From contig NZ_CP066203.1 in assembly GCF_017310545.1 (NCBI RefSeq), positions 1,860,001-1,924,000 of the forward strand: DNA of 64,000 nt, read 5' to 3'. Shown in pieces: positions 7,112-15,554 of this stretch. The translations under genes and the position numbers were made by a program. The notes beneath the pieces are model-generated. The model saw only the letters and a program-made list of their open reading frames with translations. It was not told the origin of the DNA and did no database searches. The stretch comes from Methylacidimicrobium sp. B4. Its GTDB lineage: Bacteria; Verrucomicrobiota; Verrucomicrobiia; Methylacidiphilales; Methylacidiphilaceae. Numbering within the stretch: the stretch's first letter is position 1; each line of letters opens with the position of its first letter.

Positions 7112-8053
7112 ATGACGGACATGGAGAGCCAGAAGCCGGTCGTGATCCCGGTCGACGTTCCTAAGGCACGTCCGAGTGTGGTGCCCTACGGGGGGATCGG
7201 CGGCCTCCTTTTCTGGATCAGCGTCTCCGTCTTCCTCGGCATCAGCACCTTCCACTTCTACGACCATTTTACGGCTCGAGACCGCGAGGCACGCGCCCTG
7301 CAAGGGGACTCGGAGCTTCTGCGGAGCGAGAACCAGAAGCTGCGCTCGGTCGTCGACCAGCTACAAACCGAGCTCAGTCAAACGGGCAGCCTTCTGCGGC
7401 TCCAACAGGATCTCCTGGGACAGACCGCTGCGGTGAACGGAGCCGGGGAAGCGATCCAGGAGAAACCGCGCACGCGAACGCCCTCGGGGACCCTGGAACT
7501 TCGGACCCTGGAGGAGAGGCTGGACAAGGCGTTCGCCGCTCGAGTCCTCGCCAAGGAAGCCGCCATCCTCCCGCAGGAGAGCGGGGTCGTCATCGCCCTC
7601 GACTATCGCGTTCTCTTTCCTGGCCCAGGCCTCAAGATCGGAGCTCCCGGACAAGCGCTTCTTCACGAGGTGGCGGCCGGCTTGCAGCCGCTCTCGGGAG
7701 CCGTAGAAGTGCGGATCGTGGGCTTTGTCGACCCTACGCCAGCAGCCCCCCTGGCCCAGGCAGCCCCGGGCGCTCGCAAGAATCCCATGTCCAACTGGGG
7801 ACTCTCCTCGTTGCGCTCGGCGGCCGTGGCCCGGGTCCTGGTGGACGGAGAGCATCTTGCCGCCGGTCGGGTCACAGCCTCCTGCCGTGGAGCCGAGAAT
7901 CGCGCGGCGGCCGGAGTCGGGTCCAACCCCAACCCAGGGCTTTCCGCCCATCGATTGGAAATCGGGCTCTTCTTGACGGAGCACCCCCCGGGAGAGGGAG
8001 CAGGGGATGCGGGAGGATCGGCCGGCTCTAGCGAGCGCCAAGATGGAAGGTGA
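7112..8053 (+). CDS. Envelope protein with N-terminal anchor, coiled coil and OmpA/MotB-like domain
   Basis: 313 residues. A membrane helix lies at about residues 29-46 (GLLFWISVSVFLGISTFHF). A coiled coil follows from 50 to 110, rich in Leu/Gln/Glu (SENQKLRSVVDQLQTELSQ). A C-terminal domain resembles the peptidoglycan-binding OmpA/MotB fold (VLFPGPGLKIGAPGQALLHE, VEVRIVGFVDPTP, LSSLRSAAVARVLV, GRVTASCRGAENR). It probably spans from inner membrane to the cell wall. GGAGG lies nine bases before the ATG. It follows the dead HtrA in the same direction and its end overlaps the convergent rpsU by 26 bases. No MotA partner is adjacent. Confidence 0.7.
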   Translation: MTDMESQKPVVIPVDVPKARPSVVPYGGIGGLLFWISVSVFLGISTFHFYDHFTARDREARALQGDSELLRSENQKLRSVVDQLQTELSQTGSLLRLQQDLLGQTAAVNGAGEAIQEKPRTRTPSGTLELRTLEERLDKAFAARVLAKEAAILPQESGVVIALDYRVLFPGPGLKIGAPGQALLHEVAAGLQPLSGAVEVRIVGFVDPTPAAPLAQAAPGARKNPMSNWGLSSLRSAAVARVLVDGEHLAAGRVTASCRGAENRAAAGVGSNPNPGLSAHRLEIGLFLTEHPPGEGAGDAGGSAGSSERQDGR

Positions 8054-8222
8054 ACACTTTCAGTCGAGCTTCCTTCGCCTTGCGCCGACGGCGGTCGGAA
8101 GGCTTCTCGAAGGAGCGTCGCGCTCGTACTTCGCGTAGAGTGCCTTCGCGGTCCAGCTTGCGCTTGAGCCGCCGCAGGGCCTTATCGATCGATTCACCTT
8201 TTTTTACTCGGACTTCGGTCAT
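8028..8222 (-). CDS. rpsU: Small ribosomal subunit protein bS21
   Basis: The product is 64 residues, starting MTEVRVKKGESIDKALRRLK with the basic tail typical of S21 (RARRSFEKPSDRRRRKAKEA). S21 sits at the platform of the 30S subunit near the anti-Shine-Dalgarno and helps initiation. The frame is open upstream, but ATG 8222 has GGAGG six bases before it and matches the family N-terminus, so the longer version is rejected. The length is normal. Confidence 0.93.
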   Translation of the reverse strand: MTEVRVKKGESIDKALRRLKRKLDREGTLREVRARRSFEKPSDRRRRKAKEARLKVFTFHLGAR

Positions 8223-8292
8223 TTGCCTCCAGGGTCTGTTTACTCGTTGACGGGAAAGGGGCTCCCCTTTCCGGAAATTCGATCCGTCTGGT

Positions 8293-9282
8293 TCATCTGT
8301 CCGGGAATAGAACGGCCGCACCGGCAATTTGGCCCTCCCGGAGGGCATCGAGTGCCTCGTTCGCCCGCGAGAGCGGGTACGAGTGGATATGAGTACGAAA
8401 ATGGACGCGGCGTGCCAAGGAAAAGAATTCTTCGCCGTCCTCCCGCGTCAGATTGGCTACGGAGCCGATCTCCCTCTCTTCCCAGAGCAGGCGGTAGGGG
8501 AAGGAGGGGATGTGGCTCATGTGGATTCCTGCGCAGACGACCTTCCCACCTCGATCGACGGCCCGCAGGGCGGCCGGGATGAGATCACCCACCGGGGCGA
8601 AGAGAATGGCCGCATCGAGGGGATCGGGGGGTGGCATCGTGGAGGCGCCCGTCCAGACCGCTCCCAGCTCCCGGGCCAGGGCTTGTGCTGCGGCATCGCC
8701 TGCGCGGGTGAAGGCATAGACCTCCTTGCCTTGGGCCACGGCGAGTTGGACGAGCAGATGCGCCGCCGCGCCGAATCCATAGAACCCGAGCCGGTGTGCC
8801 CCCTCCGCCTTCCGGTAGGATCGGTAGCCGATGAGCCCGGCGCATAGAAGGGGGGCGGCTTCCCCGTCCGCGTATCCCTCCGGCAGAGCAAAGACGAATC
8901 GCTCATCGGCCAGCAGATACTCCGCATAGCCGCCGTCGCGGGTGTAACCCGTAAATTCCGGATGTTCGCAGAGATTTTCCCGGCCAGTGCGGCAGAAACG
9001 GCACTCCCCACAGGTCTTGCCCAGCCAAGGGACTCCTACCCGCTCTCCTACGGAGAATCGCCGGGCCCCCGGACCCGACCGGACGACTGTCCCGACGACC
9101 TCATGACCGGGAATGAGCGGCCGCTTCGGCTGGGGCAGCTCTCCGTCGATGACGTGGAGGTCGGTCCGGCAGACGCCACAGGCCCGGACCCGGAGGAGCA
9201 GCTCTCCCTCCCCCGGTTCCGGCGTCGGCAGATCGCGCTCGACAAGACGGCTTCCCGGCCCGTCCCAAACCATGGCTTTCAT
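8293..9282 (-). CDS. Zinc-dependent alcohol dehydrogenase, medium-chain family
   Basis: A 329-residue member of the MDR superfamily. The catalytic zinc ligands are Cys in CGVCRTDLH (near residue 39), His-Glu in PGHEVVG (near 60) and Cys in LLCAGLIGY (near 147). The structural zinc site is CGECRFCRTGRENLCEH with four Cys. The nucleotide-binding motif is GFYGFGAAAHLLVQLA. It oxidises alcohols or reduces aldehydes with NAD(P). The substrate cannot be told from sequence. It stands alone, downstream-adjacent to rpsU and divergent from the gene at 9496. Confidence 0.88.
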   Translation of the reverse strand: MKAMVWDGPGSRLVERDLPTPEPGEGELLLRVRACGVCRTDLHVIDGELPQPKRPLIPGHEVVGTVVRSGPGARRFSVGERVGVPWLGKTCGECRFCRTGRENLCEHPEFTGYTRDGGYAEYLLADERFVFALPEGYADGEAAPLLCAGLIGYRSYRKAEGAHRLGFYGFGAAAHLLVQLAVAQGKEVYAFTRAGDAAAQALARELGAVWTGASTMPPPDPLDAAILFAPVGDLIPAALRAVDRGGKVVCAGIHMSHIPSFPYRLLWEEREIGSVANLTREDGEEFFSLARRVHFRTHIHSYPLSRANEALDALREGQIAGAAVLFPDR

Positions 9283-9495
9283 CGATCGAAGAGATTCCGC
9301 TCCGCCAGGGAGCGGAGGGGAGAATCCAGGCTATCCCCTCGGGCACTCCCCGTCAATGGGATCTCCACTTCTGGTGTCTTGACGAGCGGAGCCAAAAGCC
9401 CATAGCCTAGGCGGAATTGGCTCGAAATCCGGTCCGGAAGAATCGGTCGGGAGCAGGAGGAACGAAACCAACGATTGGACCAGGCGGAAGATCTC

Positions 9496-9951
9496 ATGCG
9501 GATAGACACGTTAATCACTGCGGACTTGGGGCGCCTGAAGGCATATCGGGTGTCGGTCGACGAGCTTTCCGGGAAGACCCATATTCAGATCCTCGCAGAT
9601 CAACTCCTTCCGGAAGCGCACAAGAAGCTCGGCGATCTCGAGACCGACGAGCCGGGCCGTTATTCGGTTCGGACGGGAAAGGTTGCGCTCGGCCGTCCGG
9701 CTGGAGAGGAGCACAACCTTGCGCTGGAAATCCGCAAGCGGTTGCTCTGCCAGCTCGCCCGGGAGATCGAGTCGGTTCTTCATCGAGAGAGCGGTGAGGG
9801 CAAGCGCTGGGGCTTGGCCGCTGGCGCCGAAGTGCTCCCCCGGTTGCTCGAGAAGCTCTCCGCCTCAACCCGGGAAAGGCTCGTCAAGACGATTCCCGCC
9901 GACTTGACGAAGCTCGACAAGGACGAGGTTCTTGCCCGGTTTGCCGCGTAG
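9496..9951 (+). CDS. Host-attachment-family protein (eRF1-like baeRF superfamily)
   Basis: The 151-residue product opens MRIDTLITADLGRLKAYRV and contains KTHIQILADQLLPEAHKK, then GRYSVRTGKVALGRPAGEEH and LALEIRKRLLCQLAREIES. This pattern is that of proteins named after the Agrobacterium host-attachment protein and related to bacterial eRF1-like domains. The cellular role is not established. ATG 9496 is preferred over the in-frame start at 9475 because GGAAG precedes it and the conserved fold begins there. Its last 68 bases overlap the 3' end of the convergent pyruvate kinase gene. Confidence 0.65.
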   Translation: MRIDTLITADLGRLKAYRVSVDELSGKTHIQILADQLLPEAHKKLGDLETDEPGRYSVRTGKVALGRPAGEEHNLALEIRKRLLCQLAREIESVLHRESGEGKRWGLAAGAEVLPRLLEKLSASTRERLVKTIPADLTKLDKDEVLARFAA

Positions 9952-11839
9952 CTCGGCGGGATCGCGCTTTCTGCGAATGAGCATGCTTGGCGGTTGGGCC
10001 GCTGCCTTCCTCGAAGAGATCGGCTAGATGCAGGTGGCGGAGCATCGAACGCTTCTTTGTCTGGTGCGCTGCCATCCGCTGCAAGACATCGTGCAGGAAG
10101 TACAGAGCCTCTTCGATGTGGGGCCCTTTGTTGAGCATCACGCACTCCGAGCGTTCGGCCATGGCCGCATCGGTGACTTCCGCCCGGGAGGGGAGCCCGG
10201 TTGTCGCGAGAGTTTCCAAGACTTGCGTCGCCCAGATCACGGGTAGATGGGCGGCTTCCGCCACCCAGAGGATCTCCTCCTGGACCTCCGCGAGTCGTTC
10301 GTAGCCGCATTCGACCGCCAGGTCGCCCCGGGCGATCATGACCCCGACCGAAGGGCTTTGCATCGCGGTAAGCAGAATTGCCGGGAGGGATTCGAACGCC
10401 TTCCGGGTTTCGATCTTGACCACGATCGGGAGCTCTTCTCCGCCAACTTGGCGGAGCGCTTCCTGCAGCGTCGCAACGTCGGCGGGACTGCGCACGAAGG
10501 AGAGCCCGATCCCATCGGCGTGCTCGAGGATCCAAGGAAGGAGAGAGCGATCCTTTGCGGAAAGGGGAGGGAGGGCGAGGTCGGTCTCGGGGAGATTGAT
10601 TCCGCGGTTGGGTCCGAGCTTTTCCCCCTGCAGGCGCGCGCGGGTCGTTTCGACCACCACTCCCGTCGTCGTGGCGGAGCGGATGACCCCCCCGATACGC
10701 CCGTCGTCAAACCAGATGGTCTGGCCCTTGCGGAGGGAGCGCAAGGCCTCGGCCGGCTCCATTTCGATGGCCGGAAGCGGCCTCCTCCCCCTGGCGGCAG
10801 AGCCCTTGGAACCCGCAGGAATCAAGCGGATGCGGCTTCCCCGCCGAAGCAGCAGGAACGAGCTGGCGTCGCCGAGCGCGCGGGCAAAGGCGGCCCGCTG
10901 GTCCAGATGCTCAAGGCTGGGAGTCGGATCGAAAGGAACGAAGGCCGTCTCCTCCGACACCGTAGCGCCCTGGCGAGATTCCGCGAGCAACCCGTCTTGG
11001 ACCCGCTCTACGATCCGGAGCGAACGGGGTCTGCCCAGGATGTCGAAAAAGAGAACTTCCTTTCCGGGAGCCAGCCGCTGCAGCCATTCCTCGGGGAAAA
11101 GCAGCGCCGCCGAGACTCCTTCGGGCGCGCGGCGGCCACTCCCCTCCGTCGCGAGCCAGATCCGAGCGGGCTCGATCAACCGTCCGAACCGATCGCTTGC
11201 GGGCTTCCAATGGCAGAAGCGCGGTCCATGGCGGATGCCTCCAGTCCTCAATTTCGGTCCCGCGAGGTCCATGATGATGCGGATCGTCCGACTCGCCTCC
11301 TGGGCCCCCCGCCGAAGGTTCTCCACCATCCGCAGCCAGACGGCCTCGCTATCGTGCGTGCAATTGATTCGCGCGATGTCCATCCCCGCCCCCAGAATCC
11401 GCCGGGTGAGCTCGGGATCGTGGGCCGTTTCGGTCGGCATCGTTACCATGATGGCCGAGCTTCGACCCGAGGGCTTGGGGCCCAGCAGAGCGACCGTGTG
11501 CGCCTGCAGGAGCTGGGCGCTCTCGAGTCGGGAGAGCGGAGCGGGATCGGCACGGATCAGGCGTGCGGGAAGCTCCTCCCCCAGGGCCCGCAAGACCGCC
11601 TGCAAGCTGAAGAGCACGCAAGCCTCCGCTCGGCCGAGCGAAGAGAGGCCCCGGTCGGCCAGCTCTTCTTGGAGCGGGCGCAAGTCGAAACGGCGAAGGG
11701 CCAGGTAGTGCACCAGGTTGCGTGCGCTCGCCCGGTGGTGGGGGTGGACCTTTTCGATCGAGCTCCGGAACCTTTCCTCCAGCGCCAGCGCGGCGTCTCC
11801 GATCTCGACAAGCTTCTGGACGACATTGGGTGCGTTCAT
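9884..11839 (-). CDS. Atypical pyruvate kinase: extra N-terminal domain, no C-terminal regulatory domain
   Basis: 651 residues. Residues 1-115 form a helical N-terminal extension unlike usual pyruvate kinase. The barrel starts near 128 (AIMVTMPTETAHDPE, DIARINCTHDSE) and holds a long inserted region. Catalytic and metal motifs are VVKIETRKAFESL (Lys and Glu) and MIARGDLAVECG (Asp). The normal MLSGETA motif reads MLNKGPHIEEA, and the protein ends soon after with a basic tail, lacking the allosteric C-terminal domain. It should convert phosphoenolpyruvate and ADP to pyruvate and ATP, perhaps without effector control. The ATG overlaps the deoC stop (ATGA). The frame is open far upstream, but that would bury deoC. 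Confidence 0.8.
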   Translation of the reverse strand: MNAPNVVQKLVEIGDAALALEERFRSSIEKVHPHHRASARNLVHYLALRRFDLRPLQEELADRGLSSLGRAEACVLFSLQAVLRALGEELPARLIRADPAPLSRLESAQLLQAHTVALLGPKPSGRSSAIMVTMPTETAHDPELTRRILGAGMDIARINCTHDSEAVWLRMVENLRRGAQEASRTIRIIMDLAGPKLRTGGIRHGPRFCHWKPASDRFGRLIEPARIWLATEGSGRRAPEGVSAALLFPEEWLQRLAPGKEVLFFDILGRPRSLRIVERVQDGLLAESRQGATVSEETAFVPFDPTPSLEHLDQRAAFARALGDASSFLLLRRGSRIRLIPAGSKGSAARGRRPLPAIEMEPAEALRSLRKGQTIWFDDGRIGGVIRSATTTGVVVETTRARLQGEKLGPNRGINLPETDLALPPLSAKDRSLLPWILEHADGIGLSFVRSPADVATLQEALRQVGGEELPIVVKIETRKAFESLPAILLTAMQSPSVGVMIARGDLAVECGYERLAEVQEEILWVAEAAHLPVIWATQVLETLATTGLPSRAEVTDAAMAERSECVMLNKGPHIEEALYFLHDVLQRMAAHQTKKRSMLRHLHLADLFEEGSGPTAKHAHSQKARSRRATRQTGQEPRPCRASSSRRESS

Positions 11840-12522
11840 CCCCGGTCCGGGTGCACGATCGCCACGCTCGAGGAGGTGCCCAGCCGTGTCGCTCCGGCGG
11901 CCAAGAGGGCGAGCGCCGTGGTCCGATCGCGAATCCCCCCCGAAGCCTTGATCTGTACCTCCGGGCCGACCAGCGAGCGCATCCGCGCGACCACTTCGGG
12001 GGTGGCGCCCCCAAAGCCGAAGCCGGTGGAGGTCTTGAGGAAGGCCGCCCCCCCTTGGGCGGCGCAGAGGCAGGCCGAGCGAATTTCCGTTTCCGAGAGC
12101 GCCCCGACTTCGAGGATGGCCTTGACCGGGCGAGCAGCCGCCGCCTCCACTACGGCGGCGACATGGGCTTCGACGCAGTCCCAGTCGCCGCTCTTGGCGG
12201 CGCCCAAGGGAATCACCATGTCGAGCTCGTCTGCCCCCTCCTGGACGGCGATCTCGGCGGCGGACGCCTTCATCCGGAGGCTTGACGCACCGTGCGGGAA
12301 GTCGATCACCGTGCAGAGGCGGGCCCCGCTTCCGCAGAGCAGGCGTCGTGCTTCCCCGAGCCAGAGAGGGTGGAGGCAGACCGCATAGAATCCATAGGTG
12401 GCGGCTTCCCGACAGAGCTGAGCGATCATGGCCGAGGTGGCATCGGGTCGCAGGAGAGTGTGGTCGATCCGGGAGGCGAGCTTCCGGCCCGTTTCGTCGA
12501 GGGGGGGAGCCACGGTGGTCAT
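11836..12522 (-). CDS. deoC: Deoxyribose-phosphate aldolase
   Basis: The 228-residue product is a class I aldolase cleaving 2-deoxyribose-5-phosphate to acetaldehyde and glyceraldehyde-3-phosphate. Motifs are IDHTLLRPDATSAMIAQLC at the start, CTVIDFPHGAS, ADELDMVIPLGAAKSGDW, VKAILEVG with one active Lys, and AAFLKTSTGFGFGGAT with the Schiff-base Lys, then VQIKASGGIRDR. ATG 12522 has AAGGAG upstream and fits the family start. It overlaps the pyruvate kinase gene by four bases, so glyceraldehyde-3-phosphate production and the end of glycolysis are co-expressed. Confidence 0.94.
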   Translation of the reverse strand: MTTVAPPLDETGRKLASRIDHTLLRPDATSAMIAQLCREAATYGFYAVCLHPLWLGEARRLLCGSGARLCTVIDFPHGASSLRMKASAAEIAVQEGADELDMVIPLGAAKSGDWDCVEAHVAAVVEAAAARPVKAILEVGALSETEIRSACLCAAQGGAAFLKTSTGFGFGGATPEVVARMRSLVGPEVQIKASGGIRDRTTALALLAAGATRLGTSSSVAIVHPDRG

Positions 12523-12595
12523 CGTCCCTCTCCTTGGGATGAGCGGGAGACCCACTTCCCGTGCTCGCCACAGACCGAGCCTTTCCCGGCCAGCC

Positions 12596-13678
12596 TCATC
12601 TTGCGGACTCCTTGCTGGCCGCGAAGCCAATCTCGCCCTGCACCTCGAGCCGTTCGGTGAATCTCGGGCGCTTTTCGACCTCCTCCAAATAGCGGAAGAA
12701 CTCGTCGGCGGATTCGAAGAGGTGCCCCTTTTCCACGTAGGAGTCGGTGGTGAAGGGAGAGAACCCTCCCGGGAAGATCATGTAGCGGGCCTTCATGTAG
12801 TCCCGGGCATGACCGAGCTCATCCATCATGCCTGCGGAAAGGGGCGGGCGCTCCGGATAGGGGTGGATCGCAACGACAGCATGGACCTTGCCCACATACC
12901 AGTGCAGGTCGCGGTGGACGGTATAGGCGTAGATGACCTCGCGATCGATGGGAGAGTCGAACTCGCGGGCGATCTCGACCGTTTGCGGATCGATGACGAC
13001 CGCGTACTCCCGCAGACGGTGGATCACGTCGTCGACTGTGCGCCGCATCGCCGACTCGGCATGCGTCATCGAGTAACTGACGTAGACCACCCACGGCTTG
13101 GGATAGCGGACCAGCTTGTAGAGGGCATCCGCCGGTTCGTTGACGGCGAGGACGTAATGGGGGATCCCCATATACCGTGCCCAATCCTCGGAGAGCGAAA
13201 CCTCCTCGTTCATCCAGGAAAGAATCTCGTAGATCGTGTGGTGGCGTTCCTTGAGGGTCCGGAGGAAGCGATCGGGTGGATCGCAAGACTCCAGCTCCTT
13301 CTTGATGACCCACTCTGCTTCGATCAAGGTCACGACCGCATCCGGGGCGATGAAATCCCGGAGGATCCGCTGGTCCTTGAACTTCCGGTTGATCCGGTTC
13401 CATTCGATGGTCGCGGGCAGGCGCACGATCACATCGGGGTATCCATGCTTGGCGATCTCGTAGCCGATCTTCTCATACTCCCGCTCGCGAGTGAGCTCGA
13501 AGACGTAGTCGGTCGTCCCCAAGAGACGTTCCAGCGGCTTTTTCCCATGCTTGGTGAACTCGCCCACCGCATCGAAGAGCCGGATCTCCTTACCATTCTC
13601 CTTCCCGAGGGCGACGACCTTTTGCAAATAGGCGGCGTCGCTCATCCCGGCCACCATGCCTGTCACCAAGACCTTCAT
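12596..13678 (-). CDS. Conserved-looking protein with degenerate P-loop-like N-terminus, function unknown
   Basis: 360 residues beginning MKVLVTGMVAGMSDAAYLQK. This looks like the first strand and loop of a P-loop kinase, but the GxxxxGK[ST] pattern is not met (GMVAGMSD). It continues with several Asp/Arg-rich stretches (YPDVIVRLPATIEWNRINRK, DAVVTLIEAEWVIKKELES) and a C-terminal part with FPGGFSPFTTDSYVEKGHLF. There are no membrane segments. A nucleotide-kinase-like fold is possible. It lies 22 bases after the SLOG-FolB gene and 73 before deoC, apparently in one operon. I do not recognise the family. Confidence 0.7.
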   Translation of the reverse strand: MKVLVTGMVAGMSDAAYLQKVVALGKENGKEIRLFDAVGEFTKHGKKPLERLLGTTDYVFELTREREYEKIGYEIAKHGYPDVIVRLPATIEWNRINRKFKDQRILRDFIAPDAVVTLIEAEWVIKKELESCDPPDRFLRTLKERHHTIYEILSWMNEEVSLSEDWARYMGIPHYVLAVNEPADALYKLVRYPKPWVVYVSYSMTHAESAMRRTVDDVIHRLREYAVVIDPQTVEIAREFDSPIDREVIYAYTVHRDLHWYVGKVHAVVAIHPYPERPPLSAGMMDELGHARDYMKARYMIFPGGFSPFTTDSYVEKGHLFESADEFFRYLEEVEKRPRFTERLEVQGEIGFAASKESAR

Positions 13679-13700
13679 GATCCAATTCTCTCAAAAGAGC

Positions 13701-14657
13701 TTAGCGGAGCGGGAGCGGCTGCGACAGCGAATCCGTAGCTCGGGTGGCTTTCCGCCCGGGCTCGCTTGGGGCTTCGCCGCGAAAGCGCCTCAGCGATATG
13801 GCAACCCCTTCCGCATGGGGGAGCGGGAACTTTTCGAGCATCAGCGAGACGCTCCCCACCTTCGGGTGGCGAAGGACGACTTCCGCAATCTCCTCGGCCA
13901 ACCTTTCCAGGAGATTCCGGGGAGGGGAGGCGGCGACGCGCCGGACCTCGCGGGCGAGCTCGTCGTAGTCGAGAGTCTCCTCGAGGCGATCGGAACGGGC
14001 GGCCCGGGAAAGGTCGTCGATTTCCAGGCGGAGGGAGACCCGGAGAGGCTGTGGCCGGCTCCGTTCCGCCTCCGTAATCCCGATCCGGCTTTCGAGCCAA
14101 AGCCCATGGATCTCGATCGCGTCCCCCTTCGTGCCCCAACCCTCCGTCCGTCCCGCCGCCCGGAAATCTGGCGCGGGAAACGAGGGAACGAGGGCTTCCT
14201 CCAAGGTGAGCCAGACGAGTCGGCCTACGCCCGGCTCGCGGCTGCCGCGGGAGCCAGCGACATTGAGCACGCGGATCTGGTGCTCTTCCAGGAAAGCCTG
14301 CAATCTCTCTGCCGGGCACGCACTACTCCCGTGCAGGTGGAGCCAGGGCTTGCGGAGACGCTCGGCTTCTTCCGCGGTGAGGCGGGAGCCGCTACTCAAC
14401 CCCGCAGCAACGGTGAAGATGACCGTTCCCTCGCTGTCCCGCACATTCCAGCAGGTGCGCTCCGCATAATCGTCTCTGGGGGTCTCTTCGAGCGGGTAGT
14501 GCTCGGGGATCATGCCATCCTCGGCGCGCCGGCCGAGCGGACACCATCCTCCCACGGAAAGGCCGTGCGCAATCGCCCAATCGAGAGCCGCTCGATCGGC
14601 CCCGGTCTGCCCGCCCGAAACGATCTTCTGGAGCGGAGGTCGAATCTGCCAGGACAT
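13701..14657 (-). CDS. Fusion of YpsA-like SLOG (putative molybdenum carrier) domain and dihydroneopterin aldolase FolB
   Basis: 318 residues. Residues 10-165 match the cpYpsA / putative molybdenum-carrier SLOG fold: KIVSGGQTGADRAALDWAI, GGWCPLGRRAEDG, YPLEETPRDDYAERT and a GTVIFTVA strand. Residues about 180-300 are a FolB domain: EIHGLWLESRIGITEAERSR with the conserved Glu, TLDYDELAREV and SLMLEKFPLPHAEGVAISLR with the conserved Lys. FolB makes hydroxymethyl-dihydropterin in folate synthesis. The SLOG part is predicted to bind a nucleotide or pterin-like ligand. ATG 14657 starts just before the SLOG domain; the open frame beyond it overlaps the divergent gene. No stop or frameshift separates the two domains. 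Confidence 0.82.
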   Translation of the reverse strand: MSWQIRPPLQKIVSGGQTGADRAALDWAIAHGLSVGGWCPLGRRAEDGMIPEHYPLEETPRDDYAERTCWNVRDSEGTVIFTVAAGLSSGSRLTAEEAERLRKPWLHLHGSSACPAERLQAFLEEHQIRVLNVAGSRGSREPGVGRLVWLTLEEALVPSFPAPDFRAAGRTEGWGTKGDAIEIHGLWLESRIGITEAERSRPQPLRVSLRLEIDDLSRAARSDRLEETLDYDELAREVRRVAASPPRNLLERLAEEIAEVVLRHPKVGSVSLMLEKFPLPHAEGVAISLRRFRGEAPSEPGRKATRATDSLSQPLPLR

Positions 14658-14769
14658 GGACGACTTTCTATCCCGATTCTTCCCTTCTGGCGAGACTCCT
14701 TGGTACCGAAGAGAGCTTCTCGGCCCTTTTTCCCCTTTTGGCGCTTCCGCGATCGTGGCAGAAAAAGCC

Positions 14770-15228
14770 ATGACCGGCCTGCCGCCCGAGCCCCGGATCC
14801 AGACGCGCCTCAAAGTCTACTACTTCGATACGGATGCGGCCGGAGTCGTCCATAACGTGGCCTACTTGCGCCTGGTCGAGGTGGCCCGTTCGGAGCTGGC
14901 CGAGAAGCTCGGCTGGAGCCTCGGGGAAATGGGAAGGTCGGGCATCGTGCCCGTCCTGGTGCGGACCGAGATCGACTACTTGCGGCCGGCCCGGCTCGGC
15001 GAGGGCCTGCTGATCGAATCGCAGCTGGCCCGGCTGGAACGGTTGCGTTTCGTCATCGAGAGCTCGGTGCAGAAGGAGGGAGAGCCGGCACTCCTCGTGC
15101 GCTGCCGTCAGACCCTTGTCACGGTGCGCCTTGCCGACGGACGCCCCCAGGCGGTCCCGCAGTCCTGGGTGCAAGCCTATCCGCATCTGGTGGCTTCTCG
15201 GAGCGGGTCGAATCCTGAGCAAGCGTAG
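14770..15228 (+). CDS. Acyl-CoA thioesterase, YbgC/4-hydroxybenzoyl-CoA hotdog family
   Basis: The 152-residue product has the hotdog-fold motif VYYFDTDAAGVVHNVAYLRL with the catalytic Asp, and the strand VPVLVRTEIDYLRPARLGEG. It should hydrolyse a short-chain or aromatic acyl-CoA. YbgC members often act beside Tol-Pal, but none is adjacent here. ATG 14770 is chosen from the family start. An in-frame ATG at 14656 would collide with the divergent SLOG-FolB start and add an unconserved leader. No strong ribosome site is visible at either. Confidence 0.82.
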   Translation: MTGLPPEPRIQTRLKVYYFDTDAAGVVHNVAYLRLVEVARSELAEKLGWSLGEMGRSGIVPVLVRTEIDYLRPARLGEGLLIESQLARLERLRFVIESSVQKEGEPALLVRCRQTLVTVRLADGRPQAVPQSWVQAYPHLVASRSGSNPEQA

Positions 15229-15353
15229 GCGCACGCCCCGCCACTCAGAGTGGCTCGCCAAGCAGGCGAATCGCCGATGCTGGATCGATCTGCTGGCCTC
15301 CGTTCTGGCATTGGGAATGGGCCCGACGGGGACTCCCGCGAAATGGAGCCCGG

Positions 15354-15426
15354 GGCGGCCGACGGGACTCGAACCCGCAACAGCCAGAACCACAATCTGG
15401 AGCTCTACCATTGAGCTACGGCCGCC
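15354..15426 (-). tRNA. tRNA-His (anticodon GTG)
   Basis: The minus strand folds as a full cloverleaf: acceptor GCGGCCG pairs with CGGCCGC, the D arm is present, the anticodon stem CCAGA pairs with TCTGG around loop TTGTGGT, and the T arm reads GCGGG-TTCGAGT-CCCGT. The extra G-1 at 15426 faces C73 at 15354, the histidine identity pair. No CCA is encoded, since CCG follows. It lies between two plus-strand genes. Confidence 0.96.
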
Positions 15427-15554
15427 GTCTGCTCTCGAGCCACCATAGGGCAGGGCGGGGAGCGGCGCAAGCCCGGCCCCACCGCTTTGCCTTCGTAGGC
15501 GCAGCCACTTCTCGCTTGTTCTCGACCAGCGTCAGGCGCTAGTCAACGAAAACG

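Noticed and set aside
10247-12388. 713-residue plus-strand open frame opposite pyruvate kinase and deoC
   Set aside because: No recognisable domain, and the minus strand encodes two identified enzymes joined by ATGA.
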